Shown: one piece after another, positions 1 to 5,381 of the stretch | Position numbering within the stretch: the stretch's first letter is position 1 | Layout of the letters: every line of letters starts with the position of its first letter | NCBI GenBank assembly: GCA_030625465.1 | Contig: DAOUQS010000147.1 | Location: forward strand, 1-5,381 | DNA: 5,381 nt | Source: Amylibacter sp. | GTDB lineage: Bacteria; Pseudomonadota; Alphaproteobacteria; Rhodobacterales; Rhodobacteraceae | Direction of reading: 5' to 3' | Made by a program: the position numbers and the translations under genes | Notes under the pieces: model-generated | Seen by the model: the letters and a program-made list of their open reading frames with translations, nothing else | The model's database searches: none | Told to the model about the DNA's origin: nothing

Positions 1-45
1 TCATTTGCCTAAATGTGGGCTAACACTATCTTCATTATGGTTTCC

Positions 46-51
46 AAGAGG
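46..51 (+). promoter_or_regulatory. Ribosome binding site of gltX
   Basis: AAGAGG lies 7 bases before the ATG at 59 and is complementary to the 3' end of 16S rRNA. It supports 59 as the start. The ATG at 37 is out of frame with gltX and has no comparable site. Confidence 0.7.
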
Positions 52-58
52 TTAACAC

Positions 59-1456
59 ATGGGCATTGTCACCCGTTTCGCACCATCCCCCACAGGCTAT
101 CTGCATATTGGCGGGGCGCGCACCGCGCTGTTCAACTGGCTTTATGCCCGCGCAAACGGCGGCAAGTTCCTGCTGCGAATAGAAGACACCGATCGCGCGC
201 GTTCAACAGATGCGGCCACACAGGCGATATATGACGGCTTGAAATGGCTGGGGCTGGAATGGGACGGCGAAGCTTATAGCCAGTTTGCCCGCAAGGAACG
301 CCATGCCGAAGTGGCGCAAGCCATGCTGGACAAGGGGCACGCCTATAAATGCTATGCCACCAAGGCCGAAATCGAAGAATTTCGCGCCAGTCCTGAAGGT
401 AAATACGGCAGTTTCCAAAGCCCTTGGCGTGATGCTGATCCTGCCACCGCCCCTGATGCACCTTATGTGATCCGCCTGAAAGCCCCGCGTGACGGTGTGA
501 TGGAAATTACCGACGAAGTGCAAGGTCGTGTCAGTTGGAAGAACGCCGAGTTTGACGATATGATCCTGCTACGCTCGGATCGCACGCCGACCTATATGCT
601 GGCGGTTGTTGTTGACGACCACGATATGGGCGTGACCCATATTATCCGTGGCGATGACCATCTGATTAACGCAGGCCGGCAAAGTCTGATCTATAATGCG
701 ATGGGTTGGGATATTCCGGTATTCGCACATATTCCGCTGATCTTTGGTGATGACGGCAAAAAACTGTCAAAACGTCATGGGGCTACAGGTGCCGAAGAAT
801 ACCGCGCAATGGGTTATCTGGCAGAAGCCATGCGCAATTATCTGGCCCGTCTGGGCTGGAGCCACGGTGATGACGAATTGTTTACCACCAAGCAGGCGAT
901 TGAGTGGTTTAACCTGAAGGCAATCAACAAGGCCCCGTCCCGCTTTGACTTCAAGAAGCTGGACAACGTCAATAAATTTCACATTGAAAATGTGCCTGAT
1001 GATGTTCTTATTACCGGCTTGCAGGATTACATTGCGTCACAAGGCCGTGCGCCTTTGACTGAAGCTGTATTAACCAAATTGAAACCAGTTTTGCCGATTT
1101 TGCGTGAAAGAACCAAGAAACTGCCTGATTTACTGGACAAAGCACGGTTTATATTGGGGCCGCGACCATTCGCGCCGGATGAAAATGACGCAAAACACTT
1201 GAATTCGGTATTCAATGGTATACTGAAACGATTGACCCCGCAACTGGCAGGCGTTACAACATGGACCAAGGAAGAGCTGGAAACCCTGTTTCGGGATTTT
1301 GCCGAAACAGAAGGTGTCGGGCTTGGCAAGGTGGCACAACCGATGAAGGTTGTTCTATCCGGCACAACCAAATCGCCGTCAACATTTGACATGATGGCGG
1401 CCCTTGGAAAAGATGAAACGCTGGCGCGGATAAACGATGCGACGGCAAGGATGTAA
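59..1456 (+). CDS. gltX: Glutamyl-tRNA synthetase (GluRS), class I
   Basis: Cytoplasmic enzyme that joins glutamate to tRNA-Glu using ATP; in bacteria lacking GlnRS it can also make Glu-tRNA-Gln for GatCAB. The 465-residue length is normal for the family. The N-terminus has the class I signature RFAPSPTGYLHIGGARTAL (residues 6-24), with HIGG at 16-19 as the HIGH motif. KLSKR at 235-239 is the second ATP-binding motif (KMSKS equivalent). The catalytic Rossmann domain is followed by a helical anticodon-binding region (about 320-465). The zinc-binding insertion is degenerate: C98 is kept, but the partners known in E. coli (C100, C125, H127) are absent, and C98 is the only cysteine in the protein. 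ATG at 59 is chosen because the family motif begins at residue 5-6 and AAGAGG (46-51) lies 7 bases upstream. gltA follows on the same strand after 112 bases. Alphaproteobacteria often carry two GluRS copies, so tRNA-Glu versus tRNA-Gln preference cannot be settled here. Confidence 0.97.
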   Translation: MGIVTRFAPSPTGYLHIGGARTALFNWLYARANGGKFLLRIEDTDRARSTDAATQAIYDGLKWLGLEWDGEAYSQFARKERHAEVAQAMLDKGHAYKCYATKAEIEEFRASPEGKYGSFQSPWRDADPATAPDAPYVIRLKAPRDGVMEITDEVQGRVSWKNAEFDDMILLRSDRTPTYMLAVVVDDHDMGVTHIIRGDDHLINAGRQSLIYNAMGWDIPVFAHIPLIFGDDGKKLSKRHGATGAEEYRAMGYLAEAMRNYLARLGWSHGDDELFTTKQAIEWFNLKAINKAPSRFDFKKLDNVNKFHIENVPDDVLITGLQDYIASQGRAPLTEAVLTKLKPVLPILRERTKKLPDLLDKARFILGPRPFAPDENDAKHLNSVFNGILKRLTPQLAGVTTWTKEELETLFRDFAETEGVGLGKVAQPMKVVLSGTTKSPSTFDMMAALGKDETLARINDATARM

Positions 1457-1458
1457 TA

Positions 1459-1472
1459 CCAGAATGATCTGG
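1459..1472. repeat. Short inverted repeat just after gltX stop
   Basis: CCAGA (1459-1463) and TCTGG (1468-1472) form a 5-bp stem with a 4-base loop, two bases after the gltX TAA. No T-tract follows. A stem this short can arise by chance; it may add to the 1504-1522 hairpin as part of the 3' end of the gltX message, but there is no proof of a role. Confidence 0.25.
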
Positions 1473-1503
1473 AATGCTCATCGAAAGGCGAAGCAGCCAA
1501 TTC

Positions 1504-1522
1504 GGTCACATTTATTGTGACC
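1504..1522. repeat. Perfect 7-bp inverted repeat in the gltX-gltA spacer
   Basis: GGTCACA (1504-1510) and TGTGACC (1516-1522) are exact reverse complements around a 5-base TTTAT centre. As RNA this is a 7-bp hairpin 48 bases after the gltX stop and 47 bases before the gltA start. The downstream bases on the + strand are A-rich rather than T-rich, so it is not a canonical intrinsic terminator. It could be a protein-binding dyad for gltA control, a 3'-end-stabilising hairpin for gltX mRNA, or a leader structure. The half-sites are TCACA then TGTGA, the opposite order to a CRP/FNR-type site. The structure is seen directly; its function is unknown. Confidence 0.5.
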
Positions 1523-1559
1523 TAAAAGAAAAAACGGGGACTCCCCCCTAATTTTGAAC

Positions 1560-1564
1560 GAGGA
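1560..1564 (+). promoter_or_regulatory. Ribosome binding site that sets the gltA start
   Basis: GAGGA sits 4 bases before the ATG at 1569. The reading frame is open further upstream to a TTG at 1554, but a start there would leave this site inside the coding region. It therefore favours the ATG at 1569. The spacing is slightly shorter than optimal. Confidence 0.65.
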
Positions 1565-1568
1565 CGAT

Positions 1569-2903
1569 ATGACAGACACACAACGCACCGCAACATTGAA
1601 ACTGGACGATCAGGAATTGGAACTGCCAATTTATTCGCCAAGTGCGGGGCCTGATGTTCTGGATATCACCAAACTCTATGCCCAGGGCAAAGTGTTTACT
1701 TATGATCCCGGTTTCACATCAACCGCATCTTGCGACTCGACCATTACGTTTATTGACGGTGGTTTGGGCAAGCTACAATACCGTGGTTACTCAATAGAAC
1801 AGCTGGCGGAAAAATCACATTATCTGGAAGTTTGCTACCTGCTGCTTTACGGTGATCTGCCGGGCAAGAACCAGCTGGAAGAATTTGAAGCGCGCATCAC
1901 CAATCACACGATGTTGCACGACCAGATGCAGCACTTGTTCCGAGGCTTTCGCCGCGATGCACACCCCATGGCGATTATGTGTGGCGTGGTCGGGGCTTTG
2001 TCCGCGTTTTACCACGACAGCACAGATATCACGGATGTGAACCAACGCGAAATTGCCTCTATTCGGATGATTGCAAAAATTCCGACGATTGCCGCTTATG
2101 CCTATAAATATTCTATCGGCCAGCCCTTCGTTTACCCTGACAACAGTCTGGATTACGCATCCAACTTCTTGCGCATGTGCTTTGCAGTACCCAGCGAAGA
2201 ATATGTTGTGAACCCAATTTTGGCAAAAGCCATGGATCGTATATTCACTTTGCATGCAGATCACGAACAAAACGCATCAACCTCGACTGTACGTCTTGCG
2301 GGATCATCCGGGGCCAACCCGTTTGCCTGTATCGCTGCGGGCATTGCCTGTCTTTGGGGGCCTGCGCACGGTGGCGCCAACGAGGCCGCTTTGCAAATGT
2401 TGCATGAAATAGGCACGGTTGACCGTATCCCCGAATTTGTGGCACGCGCCAAAGACAAGAACGATCCGTTCCGTTTGATGGGCTTTGGCCACCGCGTATA
2501 CAAGAACTTTGACCCGCGCGCCAAAGTGATGAAAGAAAGCGCCGACGAGGTTCTAAGCCTGCTGGGTGTCGAGGATAACGAAACGCTGAAAGTCGCAAAA
2601 GAGCTGGAACGTATCGCACTTGAGGATGAGTATTTCATCGAGAAGAAGCTTTACCCGAACGTGGATTTCTATTCCGGTATTATCCTGTCAGCGATGGGCT
2701 TCCCGACCTCTATGTTCACCCCGATTTTTGCGCTGTCGCGCACAGTGGGCTGGATTTCACAGTGGAAAGAAATGATCACTGATCCGAAATTGAAAATCGG
2801 ACGTCCACGCCAGTTGTATACCGGTGCGGTAGATCGTGAATATGTGGATGTTGAAGGCCGCGAGCCGACCGAGAAATATTTGAAGTTCAACGGCGGATCA
2901 TAA
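1569..2903 (+). CDS. gltA: Citrate synthase, type II (hexameric family)
   Basis: Cytoplasmic enzyme that condenses acetyl-CoA with oxaloacetate to citrate and CoA, the entry step of the TCA cycle. Starting from ATG 1569 it has 444 residues, close to the E. coli GltA type. Active-site blocks are intact: [10 protein letters not shown] (228-237, H229), GPAHGGAN (264-271, catalytic H267), [14 protein letters not shown] (305-318, H308), YPNVDFYSG (362-370, catalytic D366) and the SRTVGW block with R391. These correspond to E. coli H226, H264, H305, D362 and R387. The N-terminal extension (about 1-60) is that of the larger type II enzymes, which in Gram-negatives are commonly inhibited by NADH. The residue matching E. 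coli Cys206, next to the NADH site, is Ser209 here (VPSEEY instead of TPCEPY). gltA follows gltX after 112 bases and is followed by a strong terminator, so it ends the transcription unit. No clear sigma-70 promoter was found in the spacer, so it may be read partly through from gltX. Confidence 0.97.
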   Translation: MTDTQRTATLKLDDQELELPIYSPSAGPDVLDITKLYAQGKVFTYDPGFTSTASCDSTITFIDGGLGKLQYRGYSIEQLAEKSHYLEVCYLLLYGDLPGKNQLEEFEARITNHTMLHDQMQHLFRGFRRDAHPMAIMCGVVGALSAFYHDSTDITDVNQREIASIRMIAKIPTIAAYAYKYSIGQPFVYPDNSLDYASNFLRMCFAVPSEEYVVNPILAKAMDRIFTLHADHEQNASTSTVRLAGSSGANPFACIAAGIACLWGPAHGGANEAALQMLHEIGTVDRIPEFVARAKDKNDPFRLMGFGHRVYKNFDPRAKVMKESADEVLSLLGVEDNETLKVAKELERIALEDEYFIEKKLYPNVDFYSGIILSAMGFPTSMFTPIFALSRTVGWISQWKEMITDPKLKIGRPRQLYTGAVDREYVDVEGREPTEKYLKFNGGS

Positions 2904-2926
2904 CCGGTTCATCATACGAATTCGTC

Positions 2927-2956
2927 AAAGGCTGCTATATCCTAGCAGCCTTTTTT
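2927..2956 (+). terminator. Intrinsic terminator of gltA, probably shared with ccmH
   Basis: GGCTGCTA (2930-2937) pairs perfectly with TAGCAGCC (2943-2950) around a TATCC loop, followed by six T at 2951-2956. AAA at 2927-2929 pairs with the first three T, lengthening the stem. It begins 24 bases after the gltA stop. On the other strand the same stem lies 8 bases past the ccmH stop and is preceded by A6 but followed by only TTT, so it would act more weakly on the ccm operon. It sits between converging genes and is best read as bidirectional with a bias toward gltA. Confidence 0.9.
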
Positions 2957-2958
2957 AT

Positions 2959-3402
2959 TCACTCGTCCAGTAAATCACGCAATCGTTTTTCTTCGTCATC
3001 GTTAAGCGACTCGACACGCGCGGTACGTGGTTTTATGATGAACTTGATCGCCAAGAGCAGCCCCAGAAAAAACAGAACCGGCCCGGCAAGCCACGGAATG
3101 ATATTTCCGAAACTGAATTGCGGCTTTAAAAGCACGTACTCACCATAGCGGTCCACGACATAGGCCACGACCTGATCGTCAGTATCCCCGTCCACAAGCC
3201 GTTCGCGCACCAATATACGCAGATCTTTGGCGATGCCTGCGTTGGAACTATCAATGTTTTCATTGCGGCAGACCAGACAACGCAAGCCTTTGGAAATTTC
3301 CCTTGCGCGGGTCTCCATTGCTGGATCAGACAGAATTTCGTCCGGTTCCACAGCCCATGCCGGTGTCGCCAATATCAGTAGCGTTAGGATTAAACGTATC
3401 AT
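2959..3402 (-). CDS. ccmH: Cytochrome c maturation protein CcmH (CycL/Ccl2 type)
   Basis: Membrane-anchored periplasmic thiol protein of the system I haem-attachment machinery. It works with CcmG and CcmF to keep or resolve the cysteines of the apocytochrome c CXXCH site so that CcmF can attach haem. From ATG 3402 it has 147 residues. Residues 1-17 are a signal peptide ending in the cleavage-type AWA before V18. The family motif LRCLVCRNENIDSSNA is at 40-55, with redox cysteines C42 and C45. A helical stretch follows, then one membrane helix at about 101-123 and a charged C-terminal tail. It is the short form, without the C-terminal TPR (CcmI-like) part fused in E. coli CcmH, as expected for alphaproteobacteria where CcmI is separate. 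The start at 3402 is chosen because the signal peptide begins there, GGAG lies 7 bases upstream, and upstream ATGs (3426, 3453) would overlap the ccmF end and add a basic leader. Only 4 bases separate it from the ccmF stop, so the two are co-transcribed and probably translationally coupled. Confidence 0.95.
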   Translation of the reverse strand: MIRLILTLLILATPAWAVEPDEILSDPAMETRAREISKGLRCLVCRNENIDSSNAGIAKDLRILVRERLVDGDTDDQVVAYVVDRYGEYVLLKPQFSFGNIIPWLAGPVLFFLGLLLAIKFIIKPRTARVESLNDDEEKRLRDLLDE

Positions 3403-3406
3403 GGCC

Positions 3407-5380
3407 CTACTCCGCCGGTACAGCATTTGGTGTTTTACGTGCAGTTGCCGCAACGCGGTAACGGCGATCCGTCAAACTAAGCACACCGCCCAAAGCCATT
3501 ACAAGCGCGCCGATCCAAAGCCAGTTGGCAAACGGTTTGATATAGGTGCGCACGGCATAGCCGTTATCCTGTTTGTTGCCCAATGCCAGATACAAATCGC
3601 GGGTCAGGCTTTGATCTATCGCCGCTTCGGTTGTCGGCATGTTTTGCACAGGATAAAAGCGTTTTTCAGGGTAAAGTTCAGCGACGACAACACCATCTTT
3701 AAATGCGGTGAAACTACCGATATCAGTAGTATAGTTTTTGCCTTTTTCCTGCGAAACGCCATTGAATAGAAATTCGTACTGGCCGACCGTGAAACGTTCA
3801 CCGAAATTGGCGACACGGATATCCTCGATTTCCCATGCAGTGATCGAGGCAATGCCGAAAATCGTCAGGCCAAGACCGGTGTGTGCAACAGCCTTACCCC
3901 AGTCGGAACGTGGCAAATGCCACAAGCGGCGCCCCGTTTCAGCCAAGCTGACCTTACCCAGTCGGGCACGTACGCCCAAATCGGCAGCAGCACCCAAAAC
4001 CAGCCATGCGGCCAGTGCGATGCCGACGGGTGCCAGCATACGACCACCGGTTTGCATCGTCCAAACCAATGCGCCCAAGGCCACAGACAGGGCTAGAACG
4101 CCCCAAAGCGGTTGCATGGCACGACTTAGACTGGCGCGTTTCCACGGCAGGATTGCAGCAATGGGTAGAACCATTGCAATCGCAACCATGAAAGGCGTGA
4201 ACACCATATCAAAGAACGGTGCGCCAACGGACAGCTTGCGCCCCGTTGTTATCTCGGCGACCAAAGGCCAGATTGTGCCGCAGAATACAACGGCGGCAGC
4301 AACCACCAGCAACAGGTTATTCAGCACAAGACCGGATTCACGGCTGATAATGCTAAAGGCCGAAGTTGATCGTAATTCGCGTGCGCGCAAGGCATAAAGT
4401 GTCAACGCGCCCCCGATTGCCACGCTTAGGATGACAAGAATGAACAAGCCGCGTTCAGGGTCGTTGGCGAAAGCATGCACGGACGTAATGACCCCCGAAC
4501 GCACGATGAACGTACCGATCAGCGAGAATGAAAATGCAAGGATTGCCAGCAGGATTGTCCAGCTTTTCAATGTATCGCGTTTTTCGACAACGATCGAGGA
4601 ATGCAGCAAGGCCGCTGCAATCAGCCACGGCATAAAGCTGGCATTTTCCACCGGATCCCAGAACCACCAACCGCCCCAGCCAAGCTCGTAATAGGCCCAC
4701 CACGACCCCAATGCGATCCCGATGGTCAGATTGACCCATGCCAGCAATGTCCAGGGGCGCACCCATCTGGCCCATGCGGCATCAACGCGACCCTCAATCA
4801 GGGCGGCAATAGCGAAGCTGAAGCTCATGGAAAGGCCGACATAGCCCAGGTATAGAAATGGCGGATGAAATGCCAGACCCGGATCTTGTAAAAGCGGGTT
4901 CAGGTCGTTGCCGTCCACGGGCGGAAACTCCAGCCGTTCGAACGGGTTCGAAGTAAAAATCATGAAGGCCAGAAAGGCCACCGCGATCATCGCCTGCACC
5001 GATAAAACGCGGGCTTTCAAACGGTCCGGCAGGTTCTGCCCGAAGACCGCGACAAGCGCGCCATATGTGCTAAGGATCAGGATCCACAGCAGCATTGAGC
5101 CTTCGTGATTGCCCCACACGCCGGACACTTTATACAACATCGGCTTTAGCGAATGTGAGTTGGCCGCGACCAGACGCACGGAAAAATCCGACGTGACAAA
5201 GGCAATTGTCAGCATTGCAAAAGCAAAGCCCACAAGCAGGAACTGGGTGATCGCCATAGGTACACCGGCGGCCATCCAGTTGGCTTGATTACGAGTGGCC
5301 CCGATCATCGGCACTACGGCCTGAAGAATGGCGACCATGAGTGCGAGAAGTGTCGCAAAATGTCCGAGTTCAGCTGTCAT
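3407..5380 (-). CDS. ccmF: Haem lyase subunit CcmF (CycK/Ccl1 type)
   Basis: Large inner-membrane protein of the cytochrome c maturation system I. It takes haem from holo-CcmE at the periplasmic face and, with CcmH (and CcmI), forms the thioether bonds to apocytochrome c. The 657-residue length fits the family (about 650). About 15 hydrophobic segments are visible, the first at 5-28 and the last at 617-636. The tryptophan-rich WWD haem-handling motif, WGGWWFWDPVENASFMPW, is at 235-252. Conserved histidines appear as H172 (FHPPFLYLGY), H260, H302 and H500 (AHTGLG). By alignment from memory they match E. coli H173, H261, H303 and H491, the periplasmic pair and the ligands of the integral b haem. 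WGNHEGSMLLW (89-99) is another family block. A soluble periplasmic domain spans about 515-615. The frame ends with TAG at 3407-3409. The ATG at 5378-5380 gives the family-typical MTAELGHFA start, so the gene looks complete, but its ribosome binding site and promoter lie outside the window. In related genomes ccmE usually precedes it; that is not visible here. Confidence 0.97.
   Translation of the reverse strand: MTAELGHFATLLALMVAILQAVVPMIGATRNQANWMAAGVPMAITQFLLVGFAFAMLTIAFVTSDFSVRLVAANSHSLKPMLYKVSGVWGNHEGSMLLWILILSTYGALVAVFGQNLPDRLKARVLSVQAMIAVAFLAFMIFTSNPFERLEFPPVDGNDLNPLLQDPGLAFHPPFLYLGYVGLSMSFSFAIAALIEGRVDAAWARWVRPWTLLAWVNLTIGIALGSWWAYYELGWGGWWFWDPVENASFMPWLIAAALLHSSIVVEKRDTLKSWTILLAILAFSFSLIGTFIVRSGVITSVHAFANDPERGLFILVILSVAIGGALTLYALRARELRSTSAFSIISRESGLVLNNLLLVVAAAVVFCGTIWPLVAEITTGRKLSVGAPFFDMVFTPFMVAIAMVLPIAAILPWKRASLSRAMQPLWGVLALSVALGALVWTMQTGGRMLAPVGIALAAWLVLGAAADLGVRARLGKVSLAETGRRLWHLPRSDWGKAVAHTGLGLTIFGIASITAWEIEDIRVANFGERFTVGQYEFLFNGVSQEKGKNYTTDIGSFTAFKDGVVVAELYPEKRFYPVQNMPTTEAAIDQSLTRDLYLALGNKQDNGYAVRTYIKPFANWLWIGALVMALGGVLSLTDRRYRVAATARKTPNAVPAE
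3410..3413 (-). promoter_or_regulatory. Ribosome binding site of ccmH inside the end of ccmF
   Basis: On the minus strand GGAG lies 7 bases before the ccmH ATG at 3402 and overlaps the last ccmF codon (GAG) just ahead of its TAG stop. Ribosomes finishing ccmF would reach the ccmH start directly, which suggests coupled translation of the two subunits. Confidence 0.6.
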
Positions 5381-5381
5381 G

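Noticed and set aside
1..4. A minus-strand ATG (bases 4-2) at the left edge could be the start of a divergent gene; comEC lies divergent to gltX in some alphaproteobacteria.
   Set aside because: Only four bases of any such gene are in the window, and the upstream AGGC is a weak ribosome binding site. It cannot be supported.
5..32. Possible sigma-70 promoter for gltX: TTGCCT (5-10), 16-base spacer, TATCTT (27-32).
   Set aside because: Each hexamer matches consensus at only 4 of 6 positions and the spacing is short. Such a match is expected often by chance, so it is noted but not annotated.
1027..1509. Minus-strand open frame (160 codons) opposite the end of gltX and part of the spacer.
   Set aside because: It is antisense to conserved gltX, its Ser-rich product looks like nothing known, and it has no clear start site or promoter.
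1554..1568. Longer gltA start at TTG 1554, adding five residues (MNEDD).
   Set aside because: It would place the GAGGA ribosome binding site inside the coding region, and TTG has no better site upstream. ATG 1569 fits better.
2902..2925. Short palindromes AACCGGTT (2902-2909) and ACGAATTCGT (2916-2925) between gltA and its terminator.
   Set aside because: They are 8-10 bases with no loop, one overlaps the stop codon, and they have no clear link to the terminator stem. Chance is sufficient.
3403..3453. Longer ccmH start at 3453 or 3426.
   Set aside because: Both overlap the ccmF coding end and put a basic leader before a complete signal peptide that already starts at 3402 with its own ribosome binding site.
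3227..3769. + strand open frame (180 codons) opposite ccmH and the end of ccmF.
   Set aside because: It spans the junction of two real minus-strand genes and has no recognisable domain. It is explained as antisense shadow.
3738..4397. Long + strand open frame (219 codons) opposite ccmF.
   Set aside because: It lies wholly antisense to the well-conserved ccmF, its product is a low-complexity Arg/Ala/Thr/Pro-rich sequence with no recognisable domain, and it shows no convincing start signal. It is a shadow frame.

Overview
The window reads as ordinary core genome of an alphaproteobacterium, most likely a Rhodobacterales (roseobacter-type) lineage. The grounds are the gltX-gltA pairing, the short CcmH with no fused CcmI-like domain, the style of the protein sequences, and base composition near 50% GC. 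The taxon is an inference from memory of such genomes; no search was possible. Four complete protein genes fill almost the whole window. I see no tRNA, rRNA, CRISPR array, insertion sequence, phage gene or foreign-looking segment.

Layout. Positions 1-58 are a short upstream region with a good ribosome binding site. Positions 59-1456 (+) encode glutamyl-tRNA synthetase (gltX). Positions 1457-1568 are a 112-base spacer with two inverted repeats, one of them a perfect 7-bp dyad, and a GC-rich element. Positions 1569-2903 (+) encode the type II citrate synthase (gltA). Positions 2927-2956 hold a strong intrinsic terminator in the gap between convergent genes. Positions 2959-3402 (-) encode CcmH and 3407-5380 (-) encode CcmF, two subunits of the system I (Ccm) cytochrome c maturation machinery. 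They form a tight operon with ccmF first, entering from the right edge.

How the genes work together. Citrate synthase commits acetyl-CoA and oxaloacetate to the TCA cycle, which supplies 2-oxoglutarate and so glutamate; GltX charges glutamate onto tRNA. CcmF and CcmH act at the periplasmic face of the inner membrane: CcmH handles the reduced haem-binding cysteines of apocytochrome c, and CcmF attaches haem delivered by CcmE. The c-type cytochromes made this way serve the respiratory chain that reoxidises TCA-cycle NADH. The two gene pairs are convergent neighbours and need not be co-regulated.

I looked for an undescribed system and did not find one. The points most worth a second look are modest: the perfect dyad before gltA, the zinc-less single-cysteine GluRS, the Ser at the position of the E. 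coli citrate synthase Cys206, and the one hairpin that appears to serve both converging transcription units.
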